Below, in pieces: positions 36,597 through 44,611 of a DNA stretch of 64,000 bases (position 1 is the stretch's first letter; the number at the start of each line of letters is the position of its first letter). This DNA is from Thalassovita sp. (GTDB lineage Bacteria > Pseudomonadota > Alphaproteobacteria > Rhodobacterales > Rhodobacteraceae), in NCBI RefSeq assembly GCF_963691685.1, contig NZ_OY829290.1:62001-126000 (forward strand). The letters are read 5' to 3'. The notes beneath the pieces are model-generated. The model did not search any database. It saw only the letters and a program-made list of their open reading frames with translations, and was not told the origin of the DNA. Made by a program: the position numbers and the translations under genes.

Positions 36597-37625
36597 CTAT
36601 GCTGCCGTTGGCGTTGCAGATTTCCTCCGACCCCGCCGCTCGCGCTTGGGATGTGCCACCTCGACATCGGTGCCGTCGCTTTCGGAGGAAAACGCGCCAA
36701 GGGCTGTGCTGATCGCCTCTAGGCTTGGACGGGCACCGATCTCCTGCGTGTCGAGCGCCTCTCGCATTTTCTCCAAGTGTGCTGGGGTCGTGCCGCAACA
36801 GCCGCCGATAACTTTGGCACCCGCCGCGCGGGCCAAGACCGCATATTCTGCCATCAGCTCTGGTGTTCCATCATAGTGGATTTCGCCATCAATGTATTTC
36901 GGGATACCTGCATTGCCCTTCGCGACGATCGGTATCTCGGGGTATGCTTGGTGAAAGCCCAAGACAGTCCGCAGCAAGTCAGACGCACCCACGCCGCAAT
37001 TGGCTCCGAAGGCGACGGGCGGATTGTCGAGGTTTTTGACCAAATCGACCAATTCGGGTGACGTGACACCCATCATCGTGCGTCCCGCGGTGTCGAAGGT
37101 CATGGTCCCGACCCAGGGAATCTCAACACGGGCGAAGGCTTCCGCGGCTGCGCGGTACTCCTCTGGTGCTGATATCGTCTCGAGCCACAGGATGTCCGCC
37201 CCGCCGTCCTTGAGGCCACGTGCCGTCTCTTCAAAGATGTCGACCGCTTCTGCATGGCTGAGCGAGCCTACTGGTTCCATGATATCGCCGGTTGGCCCAA
37301 CCGAGCCTGCGACGATCACAGGACGCCCCGCGGCGTCAGCAATCTCGCGCCCGAGCTCCGCGGACCTTTTGGACAGTTCATAAGCGCGATGACCTGCATC
37401 ATGCAGATTGAGACGAGAGCGGTTCGCGCCAAACGAATTGGTGAGGAAGAGGTCCGACCCAGCCTCCACCGCGCCACGATAGAGCGCACGGATGTTGTCA
37501 GGCTTGGTGTCGTTCCACAGCTCAGGGCAATCGCCAGATTCCAGACCCATGTTGAACAGATTGGTACCGGTGGCCCCGTCGGCCATGAGCCAATCGCGCT
37601 CATTCAAGAATTCGATAAAGTCCAT
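36597..37625 (-). CDS. Betaine-homocysteine methyltransferase-like protein
   Basis: A 342-residue member of the same superfamily, closer to the bacterial BmtB/BHMT group. Motifs in order: MADGATGTNLF, SFGANRSRL, the zinc Cys in GANCGVGASD and the Cys pair in GGCCGTTPAHL. A basic tail (KRERRGRRKS) follows. ATG at 37625 (MDFIEF) is preferred; an upstream GTG at 37670 would add 15 residues. All zinc ligands are kept, so it still needs zinc. It makes methionine from homocysteine with betaine or a related donor. Confidence 0.82.
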   Translation of the reverse strand: MDFIEFLNERDWLMADGATGTNLFNMGLESGDCPELWNDTKPDNIRALYRGAVEAGSDLFLTNSFGANRSRLNLHDAGHRAYELSKRSAELGREIADAAGRPVIVAGSVGPTGDIMEPVGSLSHAEAVDIFEETARGLKDGGADILWLETISAPEEYRAAAEAFARVEIPWVGTMTFDTAGRTMMGVTSPELVDLVKNLDNPPVAFGANCGVGASDLLRTVLGFHQAYPEIPIVAKGNAGIPKYIDGEIHYDGTPELMAEYAVLARAAGAKVIGGCCGTTPAHLEKMREALDTQEIGARPSLEAISTALGAFSSESDGTDVEVAHPKRERRGRRKSATPTAA

Positions 37626-37738
37626 CACAATGGCGCCCTTGCTCAAACTATTACCATTTTGCGTTCGCACGCCGAGCGAGATGAATCAATTTCAATTTTC
37701 TCATGAAGAACATGAGGTGCATGTGGCTTTTTCAGGGT

Positions 37739-39073
37739 TCAGGTTTGAGCCGTGAGCGCCTCAGAAAAGCGCATTGGCTGGCCGGTACTGGGCGTCACAA
37801 GTTCGCCGTCCCACATGACCTTATGGCCACGAACAATCGTACCCACTGGCCAGCCGGTGACCGTGACACCATCGTAGGGCGTCCACCCCGCGCGGGATGC
37901 AATCCAATCATTGGTAATGGTCTCGCGCCGCTTCATGTCCACAATTGTGAGATCAGCATCGTAGCCAACCGCAATGCGGCCCTTTCCAACAATCCCAAAC
38001 AGGCGGTTGGGTCCATGACTTGTCATATCGACAAATCTTTCCAAGCTTAGACTGCCTTCGTTCACGTGGTTCAACATGATCGGCACGAGGGTCTGAACAC
38101 CCGTCATGCCAGAATGGCTGTCTGGATAGGCATGTTCTTTTTCCTCGCGGGTGTGCGGTGCGTGATCCGATCCCAGGATATCCGCGACGCCATTCGCCAC
38201 ACCTGCCCAAATCTGATCCTGGTGTGACTTGTCGCGTACGGGCGGGTTCATTTGGGCATAGGTCCCAAGACGCGCGTAGGCAGTATTATCGAGGGTGAGG
38301 TGATGGGGCGTGACTTCGACGCTGGCGACGTCTTTATGGTCCGCAAGAAAGGCGATCTCTTCCCCGGTTGAAATGTGCAAAACGTGAATCCGCTTACCGG
38401 TCTTGTGTGCCAATGCGACAAGACGTTTGGTACAGTTCAGCGCGACCTCGGGCGACCGCCAGACAGGATGGCTTGAGGGATCGCTTTGGACACGAAGGTC
38501 CTTGCGCTCTTCCAGCATGTATTCGTCTTCGCTGTGAAACGCAGCACGGCGGGAGATCGCGTTCAAGATCGCTTCCACTCCGTCGTCGTCTTGGACCAAA
38601 AGTGACCCTGTCGACGATCCCATGAAGACCTTTACTCCCGCACAACCCGGCAGTCTTTCGAGGATAGGGAGCTCCGCGACGTTCGAGTGAGTTCCACCCA
38701 CATAGAAAGCAAAATCGCAATGCATGCGGTTCTTTGCTGCGGCGATCTTTTCTTCGAATGTCTCGCGGGTCGTTGTCAGCGGGTTGGTGTTGGGCATCTC
38801 AAACACGCCTGTGACACCGCCCAAGACTGCCCCGCGCGATCCGCTTTCAAGGTCTTCTTTGTGCGTCAAACCCGGCTCTCGAAAATGGACCTGGGTATCG
38901 ACAACGCCCGGAAGAATGTGCAGGCCCTTGCAATCGATCACGGCTTTCGATGCTGCGCGCGACAAGTTGCCCAAAGCGGTAATCCGCCCGTTCTCTACGC
39001 CGATGTCTGTCTCATGGATTCCGTGATGGTTGACGACAGTTCCGCGCCGAAAAATCGTATCAAAGCTATTCAT
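37739..39073 (-). CDS. pyrC: Dihydroorotase-type amidohydrolase with altered metal site (PyrC2)
   Basis: A 444-residue class I dihydroorotase-like protein. The usual D-x-H-x-H motif reads D59-T-Q61-V-H63, so the first metal-binding His is Gln. Other active-site residues are kept: carbamylated K148 in GVKVFMGSSTG, H180, H233 and D303 in GSDHAPH. It would catalyse the third step of pyrimidine synthesis. ATG at 39073 lies 19 bases past zur. A QxH version exists as a subfamily, to my knowledge, so this is a typed variant rather than damage. The gap of 113 bases before the BHMT-like gene may hold an internal promoter. Confidence 0.8.
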   Translation of the reverse strand: MNSFDTIFRRGTVVNHHGIHETDIGVENGRITALGNLSRAASKAVIDCKGLHILPGVVDTQVHFREPGLTHKEDLESGSRGAVLGGVTGVFEMPNTNPLTTTRETFEEKIAAAKNRMHCDFAFYVGGTHSNVAELPILERLPGCAGVKVFMGSSTGSLLVQDDDGVEAILNAISRRAAFHSEDEYMLEERKDLRVQSDPSSHPVWRSPEVALNCTKRLVALAHKTGKRIHVLHISTGEEIAFLADHKDVASVEVTPHHLTLDNTAYARLGTYAQMNPPVRDKSHQDQIWAGVANGVADILGSDHAPHTREEKEHAYPDSHSGMTGVQTLVPIMLNHVNEGSLSLERFVDMTSHGPNRLFGIVGKGRIAVGYDADLTIVDMKRRETITNDWIASRAGWTPYDGVTVTGWPVGTIVRGHKVMWDGELVTPSTGQPMRFSEALTAQT

Positions 39074-39092
39074 ATGTTGTTGGATCCGAAGT

Positions 39093-39485
39093 TTAGGCAG
39101 TTGAGCTGCAGGAAGAGCACAGACCATGTACCTCAATGACATGGCGCTGCGGCAGGAATCCTGTTTCTTCAACGAAACCAGAGAGGTTTTCGACAAGGCG
39201 CGGGGCGGAGCGTTCTTGGACAGTTCCGCATTCGTCGCAGATCGACAGCACAGTCGATTTGTGAGTGAAATCGCATTGGCAAGCGATGTAAGCCTTGAGG
39301 GACTCGACCCGGTGAACCCGACCGGACTTAGTCAAACCGGCAAGCGCATTGTAAACCGTCGGTGGCGCGATTTTTGGATGTGACGCCTGCAACCGATGCA
39401 GCACGTCGTAGGCGGACATGGCACCATCAGCCTCTCGCAGCACGGCGAGTATCTCAGCCCGCATTTGTTCACCGCGTTTTGTCAT
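39093..39485 (-). CDS. zur: Fur family regulator, Zur-like
   Basis: A 130-residue Fur-family repressor. The winged helix (residues 1-60) contains PPTVYNALAGLTKSGRVHRVES; the sensor half has CQCDFTHKS and the structural Cys pairs C83/C86 (CDECG) and C123/C126 (CSSC). The ACQCDFTHK region and short length fit Zur better than Fur or PerR. It lies inside the cobW-cysS-yidD-zur-pyrC operon, 13 bases past yidD, so it probably controls its own operon in response to zinc. Confidence 0.8.
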   Translation of the reverse strand: MTKRGEQMRAEILAVLREADGAMSAYDVLHRLQASHPKIAPPTVYNALAGLTKSGRVHRVESLKAYIACQCDFTHKSTVLSICDECGTVQERSAPRLVENLSGFVEETGFLPQRHVIEVHGLCSSCSSTA

Positions 39486-39498
39486 GGAACACCTCGCT

Positions 39499-39744
39499 TC
39501 ATTTCATGCGCGGGTTGTCGACAGGCGGCACAGGATCGAACCCTGACCCGCCCCATGGATTACAGCGTGCCAGACGGTGAAGCGTCAACCAAAGCCCACG
39601 GACGGGCCCATGGGTTTCCAGGGCTTCGATCGCATAGACAGAACAGCTTGGTTGAAAGCGGCAAGAATGCCCAATCCAAGGCGACAGGATCAATCGATAG
39701 CCATGGATTGGAAGGATAAGGAGCCGCACAAAGAAAGCCCTCAT
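39499..39744 (-). CDS. yidD: Membrane protein insertion efficiency factor YidD
   Basis: An 81-residue YidD: an amphipathic start, then GYRLILSPWIGHSCRFQPSCSVYAIEAL and RLARCNPWGGSGFDPVP. It has the three conserved Cys. It aids YidC insertion of membrane proteins. ATG 39744 overlaps the cysS stop (ATGA) and has GGAGG 8 bases upstream; an earlier ATG at 39759 lacks such a site. YidD normally sits with rnpA-yidC, so its place between cysS and zur is unusual. Confidence 0.85.
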   Translation of the reverse strand: MRAFFVRLLILPIHGYRLILSPWIGHSCRFQPSCSVYAIEALETHGPVRGLWLTLHRLARCNPWGGSGFDPVPPVDNPRMK

Positions 39745-41078
39745 GCGCGCATCCTCCAACGGCTCTCGCGGCCAGAGTCTTCAACTTCTACGCCCATCTC
39801 TAGTAGTTGATCGCGCAATTCGTCGGCACGCGACCAATCGCGATCAAAGCGCGCTTGCGCCCGCTGAGCAACCAGCGCTTCGATGTGATCGACCTCGCCA
39901 GCGCCCGCATGCGCCCAAGCAATTGGATCCTGCTGAAGGAGACCAAGGAAACTGCCCGCCTCGCGCAGGCCTGCCGCGATCTGGGCGCGGCGGCTTGGGT
40001 CGGCTTCAGAATGCACTTGCGCGGCAAGTGCATGCAGCGCGGCGAAGGCAGCCGGCGTGTTCAAGTCATCATCAAGCGCGGTCAGCACAGGGGCCATATC
40101 ATCCGGCGATGGCTCTGCCGCCGGCTGATCGCGCAGCGTGCCGTAGAGCCGGTTCAGCGCCGAGCGCGCGGCCTTTGGTGTCTCTGGCGTCCAGTCGAGC
40201 GGTTGGCGATAGTGTGCGGATAGGAGCGCATAGCGGATCGCCTCGCCGGGAGCTTCCTTCAAGAGATCGCGCACCAAGAGAACATTGCCGAGCGACTTGG
40301 ACATCTTCGCCCCTGACACGGTCACATGGCCATTGTGGACCCAGAACCGTGCCTTGGTGCCTTGTGCAATCTCGTTTTCATGATGGGGGAAGCGCAGATC
40401 GATACCGCCGCCGTGAATGTCGATCTGCGCGCCCAGATGCGCGCGGATCATAGCAGAACATTCGATATGCCAGCCGGGTCGCCCAAAGCCCCACGGGCTA
40501 TCCCAGCCGGGTTGACCTGCTCCCGAGGGCTTCCAAAGCACGAAGTCGCGCGGATCACGCTTCCAAGGCGCAACCTCAACCCGCGCACCGGCAAGCATCT
40601 CATCCGGGTTCGCGCCAGAAAGCTTGCCATAATCCGGAAAGGCGGGAATGTGAAAGAGCACATGGCCTTCTGCTGCGTAGGCTTTTCCCGAGGCAATCAG
40701 CCCTTCGATCATCTCGATCATTGGTCCGATATGCGCGGTGGCATGGGGCTCAATATCCGGCGGGGCAACACCCAGTGCAGCAAGGTCTTCGTGATAGGCC
40801 GCTGTGAACTCGGTTGAAATTGCCTCGCAACTCACCTCTTTCGCGGCGGCGGCTATTATCTTGTCATCCACATCGGTGATGTTGCGGGCATAGGTGAGTT
40901 TTGGCACCTGCGCGCGCAGCACCCGCGCCAGAACGTCGAACACCACCGCCGGGCGTGCGTTGCCTATATGCGCGTAGGAGTATACGGTCGGGCCGCAAAC
41001 ATACATACGCGCGTGATCCGGATCGCTTGGAACGAACGGTTCGAGCTTGCGGCCCATGGAATTGAATAACTGCAGCAT
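39741..41078 (-). CDS. cysS: Cysteinyl-tRNA synthetase (probable second copy)
   Basis: A 445-residue CysRS with the HIGH-type HIGN (TVYSYAHIGNARP) and KMSKS (AKMSKSLGN). The zinc ligands C28, C207 (HIECSAM), H232 and E236 (HHENE) are all kept, so this copy still binds zinc. It charges tRNA-Cys. The gap from cobW is 3 bases and the yidD overlap is ATGA. Presence on a mobile element implies a chromosomal copy elsewhere, not visible here. Being a zinc enzyme beside a metallochaperone-like GTPase suggests preferred metallation. Confidence 0.93.
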   Translation of the reverse strand: MLQLFNSMGRKLEPFVPSDPDHARMYVCGPTVYSYAHIGNARPAVVFDVLARVLRAQVPKLTYARNITDVDDKIIAAAAKEVSCEAISTEFTAAYHEDLAALGVAPPDIEPHATAHIGPMIEMIEGLIASGKAYAAEGHVLFHIPAFPDYGKLSGANPDEMLAGARVEVAPWKRDPRDFVLWKPSGAGQPGWDSPWGFGRPGWHIECSAMIRAHLGAQIDIHGGGIDLRFPHHENEIAQGTKARFWVHNGHVTVSGAKMSKSLGNVLLVRDLLKEAPGEAIRYALLSAHYRQPLDWTPETPKAARSALNRLYGTLRDQPAAEPSPDDMAPVLTALDDDLNTPAAFAALHALAAQVHSEADPSRRAQIAAGLREAGSFLGLLQQDPIAWAHAGAGEVDHIEALVAQRAQARFDRDWSRADELRDQLLEMGVEVEDSGRESRWRMRA

Positions 41079-41081
41079 CGG

Positions 41082-42182
41082 TCAGAACGGCATCTCAACT
41101 GTTTCGTGAATCATGCCTTCGGTTGTTGTTTCGATTTCCTTTGGCTTCATGCGAAGCATGTTCAAGCTGGCGTCGAGATCGTCGTGGCTCATGTTTCGAG
41201 CAATCACGACGACCCGGCTTATCGCATCTTGCCCGCTCCAGGATTTCAAAGGCACCGGGGCGTCAAAGATGTGTTGGACACCATGGAAGACAAAGGGCCA
41301 GTCCATCCCCTCAACATGCACAATGCCTTTGATCCGCAAGAGATCGGGGCCCTTTATTGCGATCAGCATGTCGAGCCAGAAATCAAAAACGCTGGCCGGG
41401 ATTGGATCGGATACTTCGATAGACGCTGATCTAATTTGGTTTCCGTGGTGGCTTTCTTGGTCATGTCCGTGATGGTGGTCATGGCCCCCGTGGTCGTGTG
41501 ATTGAACCTTTTCCGACTTGCCGACCCAAGCTTCGATGTCTTCTGTGTTGGAGTCTTCCCGTAGCGCCGACAATCCGAACAAAGCGCCTGTCGGCACTTT
41601 TCCGTGGTCGGCGTGGATGCGTTGCGCGGAGTTGTTGATCGTGCTCACTTGTGCCTGGTAGGACGCAAGTTCGGCTACGGACACCAAATCCGTTTTGGTG
41701 ATAACTATTAAGTCTGCAAGGGCGATCTGGTTGACCGCTTCGGTCTGTGACTTCAGTGTACCCGACCCAGTAGCTGCGTCGGCAACGGTCACAACCCCGT
41801 CCATGCGGTAGTAATGCGGCATAAGCTGGTCAACAACCAAGGTATGAATGATGGGGGCTGGTTCCGCGATGCCCGTTGTCTCAATGACGATGCGGTCAAA
41901 TGCAAGCTCACCGCCCTGCTTGCGCGCCATGAGTTTCCCGAGCGTCTTGGCAATGTCGCCCCGGAACGTGCAGCACAGGCAACCCGATTGCATCAGGATC
42001 GTTTCTTCGGTCGATGCTTCGATCAAGTCATGGTCAAGACCAGCCGCACCGAATTCGTTCATGATCACAGCGATCCGGCCTGCTTCTGGGTCATTGATCA
42101 AGTGGTTCAGTAAGGTCGTTTTTCCAGCGCCGAGAAAGCCAGTCAGCAAGGTCACGGGGATACGCTCATCAATCGTGTCCAT
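41082..42182 (-). CDS. COG0523 (CobW family) GTPase, zinc-trafficking type
   Basis: A 366-residue G3E GTPase. Walker A is GFLGAGKTT (residues 15-23), the metal-binding CxCC motif is GCLCC (C68, C70, C71), the base-recognition motif is TKTD (163-166), and a His-rich tract of about 11 His lies at 229-247 before the CobW C-terminal domain. Proteins of this type hand zinc to client enzymes or act under zinc shortage. ATG 42182 follows AAGAGGA. It heads the minus-strand operon with cysS, yidD, zur and pyrC. Confidence 0.88.
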   Translation of the reverse strand: MDTIDERIPVTLLTGFLGAGKTTLLNHLINDPEAGRIAVIMNEFGAAGLDHDLIEASTEETILMQSGCLCCTFRGDIAKTLGKLMARKQGGELAFDRIVIETTGIAEPAPIIHTLVVDQLMPHYYRMDGVVTVADAATGSGTLKSQTEAVNQIALADLIVITKTDLVSVAELASYQAQVSTINNSAQRIHADHGKVPTGALFGLSALREDSNTEDIEAWVGKSEKVQSHDHGGHDHHHGHDQESHHGNQIRSASIEVSDPIPASVFDFWLDMLIAIKGPDLLRIKGIVHVEGMDWPFVFHGVQHIFDAPVPLKSWSGQDAISRVVVIARNMSHDDLDASLNMLRMKPKEIETTTEGMIHETVEMPF

Positions 42183-42227
42183 GGGAGTGTTCGTCCTCTT
42201 TACAATCCTGCGTTCCTGCGCGAATAG

Positions 42228-42252
42228 CTTTATGTTATAAAGTAATATATCG
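42228..42252. promoter_or_regulatory. Putative Zur box in the cobW/hisI divergent promoter
   Basis: An A+T-rich imperfect palindrome, core ATGTTATAAAGT at 42232-42243, sits in the 82-base gap between the cobW and hisI starts. The core resembles alphaproteobacterial Zur operators built on ATGTTATAACAT (10 of 12 match from memory of the consensus). One site here could silence both operons when zinc is sufficient. No binding data. Confidence 0.5.
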
Positions 42253-42264
42253 CAAGGTGAGCAC

Positions 42265-42738
42265 ATGAGCAAAATCGAATTTCAACTCCGTACTTCGGTC
42301 GAGCAGGTTGAAGAGGGCACGGACTTCGCCCCAAAATTTGACGAGCATGGGTTGCTGCCATGCATCACCACTGACGCGGACAGCGGCGATGTACTGATGC
42401 TGGGGTGGATGAATGAGAAAGCCCTTAAGCTCACGATTGAAACTGGCGAAGCGCATTACTTCAGCCGCGCGCGCCAAGTGCTTTGGCACAAAGGCGCAAC
42501 TTCTGGTTTGGTGCAAAAGGTTGTTGAGGCCAGAATTGATGACGACCAAGATGCGGTTTGGCTCAAGGTAGAGGTCGCCGGGTCCGGCGCATCTTGTCAC
42601 GTGGGGTACATGTCTTGCTTCTACCGCGCTGTGCCAACAGCTGAAAACGCAGGGCAACCGCTTCAATTTGTGGAAAGCGACAAGACCTTTGATCCCATGA
42701 AGGTTTATGGTGATGTCCCGAACCCAACCCAACTCTGA
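42265..42738 (+). CDS. hisI: Phosphoribosyl-AMP cyclohydrolase with altered zinc site (HisI2)
   Basis: A 157-residue HisI, longer than the usual 110-130 through an N-terminal extension. The metal motif that is normally DCDxD reads D92-D93-D94-Q-D96, so the Cys that binds catalytic zinc is Asp. The other ligands, C111-H112 and C118 in SCHVGYMSCFYR, are kept. It opens the ring of phosphoribosyl-AMP in histidine synthesis. ATG 42265 has AAGGTGAG upstream. It is first of the plus-strand arm of the zinc-limitation block, followed by ribD with a 32-base overlap. Confidence 0.85.
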   Translation: MSKIEFQLRTSVEQVEEGTDFAPKFDEHGLLPCITTDADSGDVLMLGWMNEKALKLTIETGEAHYFSRARQVLWHKGATSGLVQKVVEARIDDDQDAVWLKVEVAGSGASCHVGYMSCFYRAVPTAENAGQPLQFVESDKTFDPMKVYGDVPNPTQL

Positions 42739-43456
42739 TCAAGCATGGATGGAACGCGCATTGGTCTTGGCGCGTGAGGTGCGAGGTCACGTTTGGCCTA
42801 ACCCACCTGTGGGCTGCGTGATTGTAAAACACGGCGTAGTTGTTTCTGAGGCGGCCACACATCCCGGCGGCCGTCCCCATGCAGAGCGCAAGGCGATTGA
42901 GCAAGCCGGTCAAATGGCAGACGGAGCCACGCTCTTTGTGACGCTGGAGCCGTGCTGCCATTGGGGAAGAACGCCGCCGTGTACGGACGCGATCATCGGT
43001 GCAGGCATTGCGCGTGTGGTTTGCGCCGTTCAAGATCCCGATCCACGCGTAAATGGCGGCGGATTTGCGACGCTCCAGGAGGCTGGAATTGATGTTGTGG
43101 TTGGAGTTTGCAGTGCAGACGCTGAGGCAATGATGTCCGGCTTTTTCCATCGCGTTCATTTTGGCGTGCCAGAGTTGGTTGTTTCGTTGGAAAGCGGAAA
43201 CGCGATCCCCGACGGGACAGACGCTGTTTTGGTATCAGGCGAGACTAAGGTGGTTCTCACAACCCGTTCCGGAACCATGGAGAGCGACCTCAAAAACCCG
43301 CATCATCTGCTCAGGTGGATGGGGAACCTTGGCCTCACCACGGTGGCAATCCCTAAACTCGATAGGTTTTGGCGCGAATTCCAAGCCCATGCGGAGGTCC
43401 CTGCGCGTAGTGATGGGGCGCAGATGGCAATGCCTCCCGGCGAAGTAGGCACCTAG
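42707..43456 (+). CDS. RibD-type riboflavin deaminase lacking an intact reductase domain
   Basis: A 249-residue protein. The N-terminal 150 residues are a full pyrimidine deaminase: NPPVGCVIV, zinc site H58-A-E60 and C83/C92 in EPCCHWGRTPPC. The C-terminal 100 residues begin like the reductase half (GFFHRVHFGVPEL) but are too short, with no NADPH-binding motif, against about 210 in full RibD. It is probably the deaminase step of riboflavin synthesis with a degenerate tail; start at 42707 or 42713 uncertain. Zinc ligands are conserved. Confidence 0.8.
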   Translation: MVMSRTQPNSDQAWMERALVLAREVRGHVWPNPPVGCVIVKHGVVVSEAATHPGGRPHAERKAIEQAGQMADGATLFVTLEPCCHWGRTPPCTDAIIGAGIARVVCAVQDPDPRVNGGGFATLQEAGIDVVVGVCSADAEAMMSGFFHRVHFGVPELVVSLESGNAIPDGTDAVLVSGETKVVLTTRSGTMESDLKNPHHLLRWMGNLGLTTVAIPKLDRFWREFQAHAEVPARSDGAQMAMPPGEVGT

Positions 43457-43518
43457 CCATGCAGAAGGCACTCATGCACAAGGCCCAAGGCTTTTGGCAC
43501 ACACATCGGGTCAAGTGA

Positions 43519-43710
43519 TTGGTGCGCGAGCAGTTGGGCGGAGGCGTTCAGTGTTTGGTGTCGGTGCGAGAGACGGTATGTACCGATCCGGGATGTGAGG
43601 GTCCGGCAACTGAAATTCGGATCGTTACTCTGGGCTTTCGTGAGATCAGCGCGTTGATTCATAAGCAGGCCTCGGACATCAGACTAAACGACATTCTGAC
43701 GATTTTTTGA
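43519..43710 (+). CDS. Small Cys-containing protein, possibly metal binding
   Basis: A 63-codon frame from TTG. It holds three Cys in CLVSVRETVCTDPGC and a conserved-looking segment GPATEIRIVTLGFREISALIHK. I have the impression that such short proteins accompany COG0523 loci but cannot name the family. It lies 62 bases past ribD in the same direction. The start codon is uncertain. Confidence 0.35.
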   Translation: MVREQLGGGVQCLVSVRETVCTDPGCEGPATEIRIVTLGFREISALIHKQASDIRLNDILTIF

Positions 43711-43820
43711 GAACGCTTCCGGTGATGCCTCAAAGCTACAGCGACTTTGACCTCAGGCGCGCCTCTACCGAGGATGCAAAAGCGTGTTCCAAGATTGGTC
43801 TGGTCTTACCTGCTTGCGCT

Positions 43821-44549
43821 TTAGCCTAAATCCCAAGGCATGTTGCCTGCGTTCCGGGTTCTTTCTGATCGGACGGGGCCCAAGAAGAACGCGGATCTGG
43901 GCGTGTCTTCCGCCGCGAAAGCGCGGATGACACTATCTCGCGTCTCTAAACGTTCCAGCAGTGCTCGCAGATTTGGCAGCGACGTCACTGCGCCCCGTTC
44001 TAGCGGATCGTGCCTTGGAGCGACCAACGACCAACGCACGCAGCCAGCCAAATAGAAATCACAAACGCTCAAGTTCGCGCCCAGTAACCATGGCCCACCA
44101 GTGTCTCTTATTTGGGCATCCAAGATCTCGTAGTGTGACCTCATACGCTTTTTGATGAATGGCCGCACGCTTTCGGCTCGGCTTTCACCAACGTATCGCT
44201 CTGTTTAGTATTGGATTTGGGCATCTGCATGCAGTGTGTTTGACAGGAAGTAGAGCGTTTTTAGGAACAAGGCTCGCTGAGCGCGGTCTGAAATAGCTGG
44301 AGAAAGTGCTCCCTCTTGCTCTGCCAAATACTGAAGGATCGCACCGGTTTCAGACAGGGTGACACCAGTGCTTTCGTCGGCAAGAACAGGAACCATCTCA
44401 CGTGGATTTAGCTTTAGGAATTCAGGGCTTTGATGTGCACCTCGATGCATATCAACGACTTCATCTCGGTAAGCTGCGCCTATTTCCTCGAGAGCCATGC
44501 GGATGACATGGCTCGCGCAATCAGGAAAGGAAAACAGAACATAGCTCAT
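43821..44549 (-). pseudogene. Glutathione S-transferase broken by an in-frame TAA
   Basis: Two pieces in the same frame make one GST. The first (from ATG 44549) holds the thioredoxin-like half with FPDCASHV, NPREMVPVL and SETGAIL. A TAA at 44205-44207 stops it; reading on gives TERYVGESRAES and the helical half (RPFIKKRM, GPWLLGANLSVCDFYLAG). Only that one stop separates them. It is either a recent nonsense mutation or a sequence error. Function was an uncharacterised GST. Confidence 0.85.
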
Positions 44550-44611
44550 AAATTTGGATAGCGTCTCGTGTGTTGTCCCAACGTCGGTTTCGTAAACCGG
44601 TTCAAAGGCGG

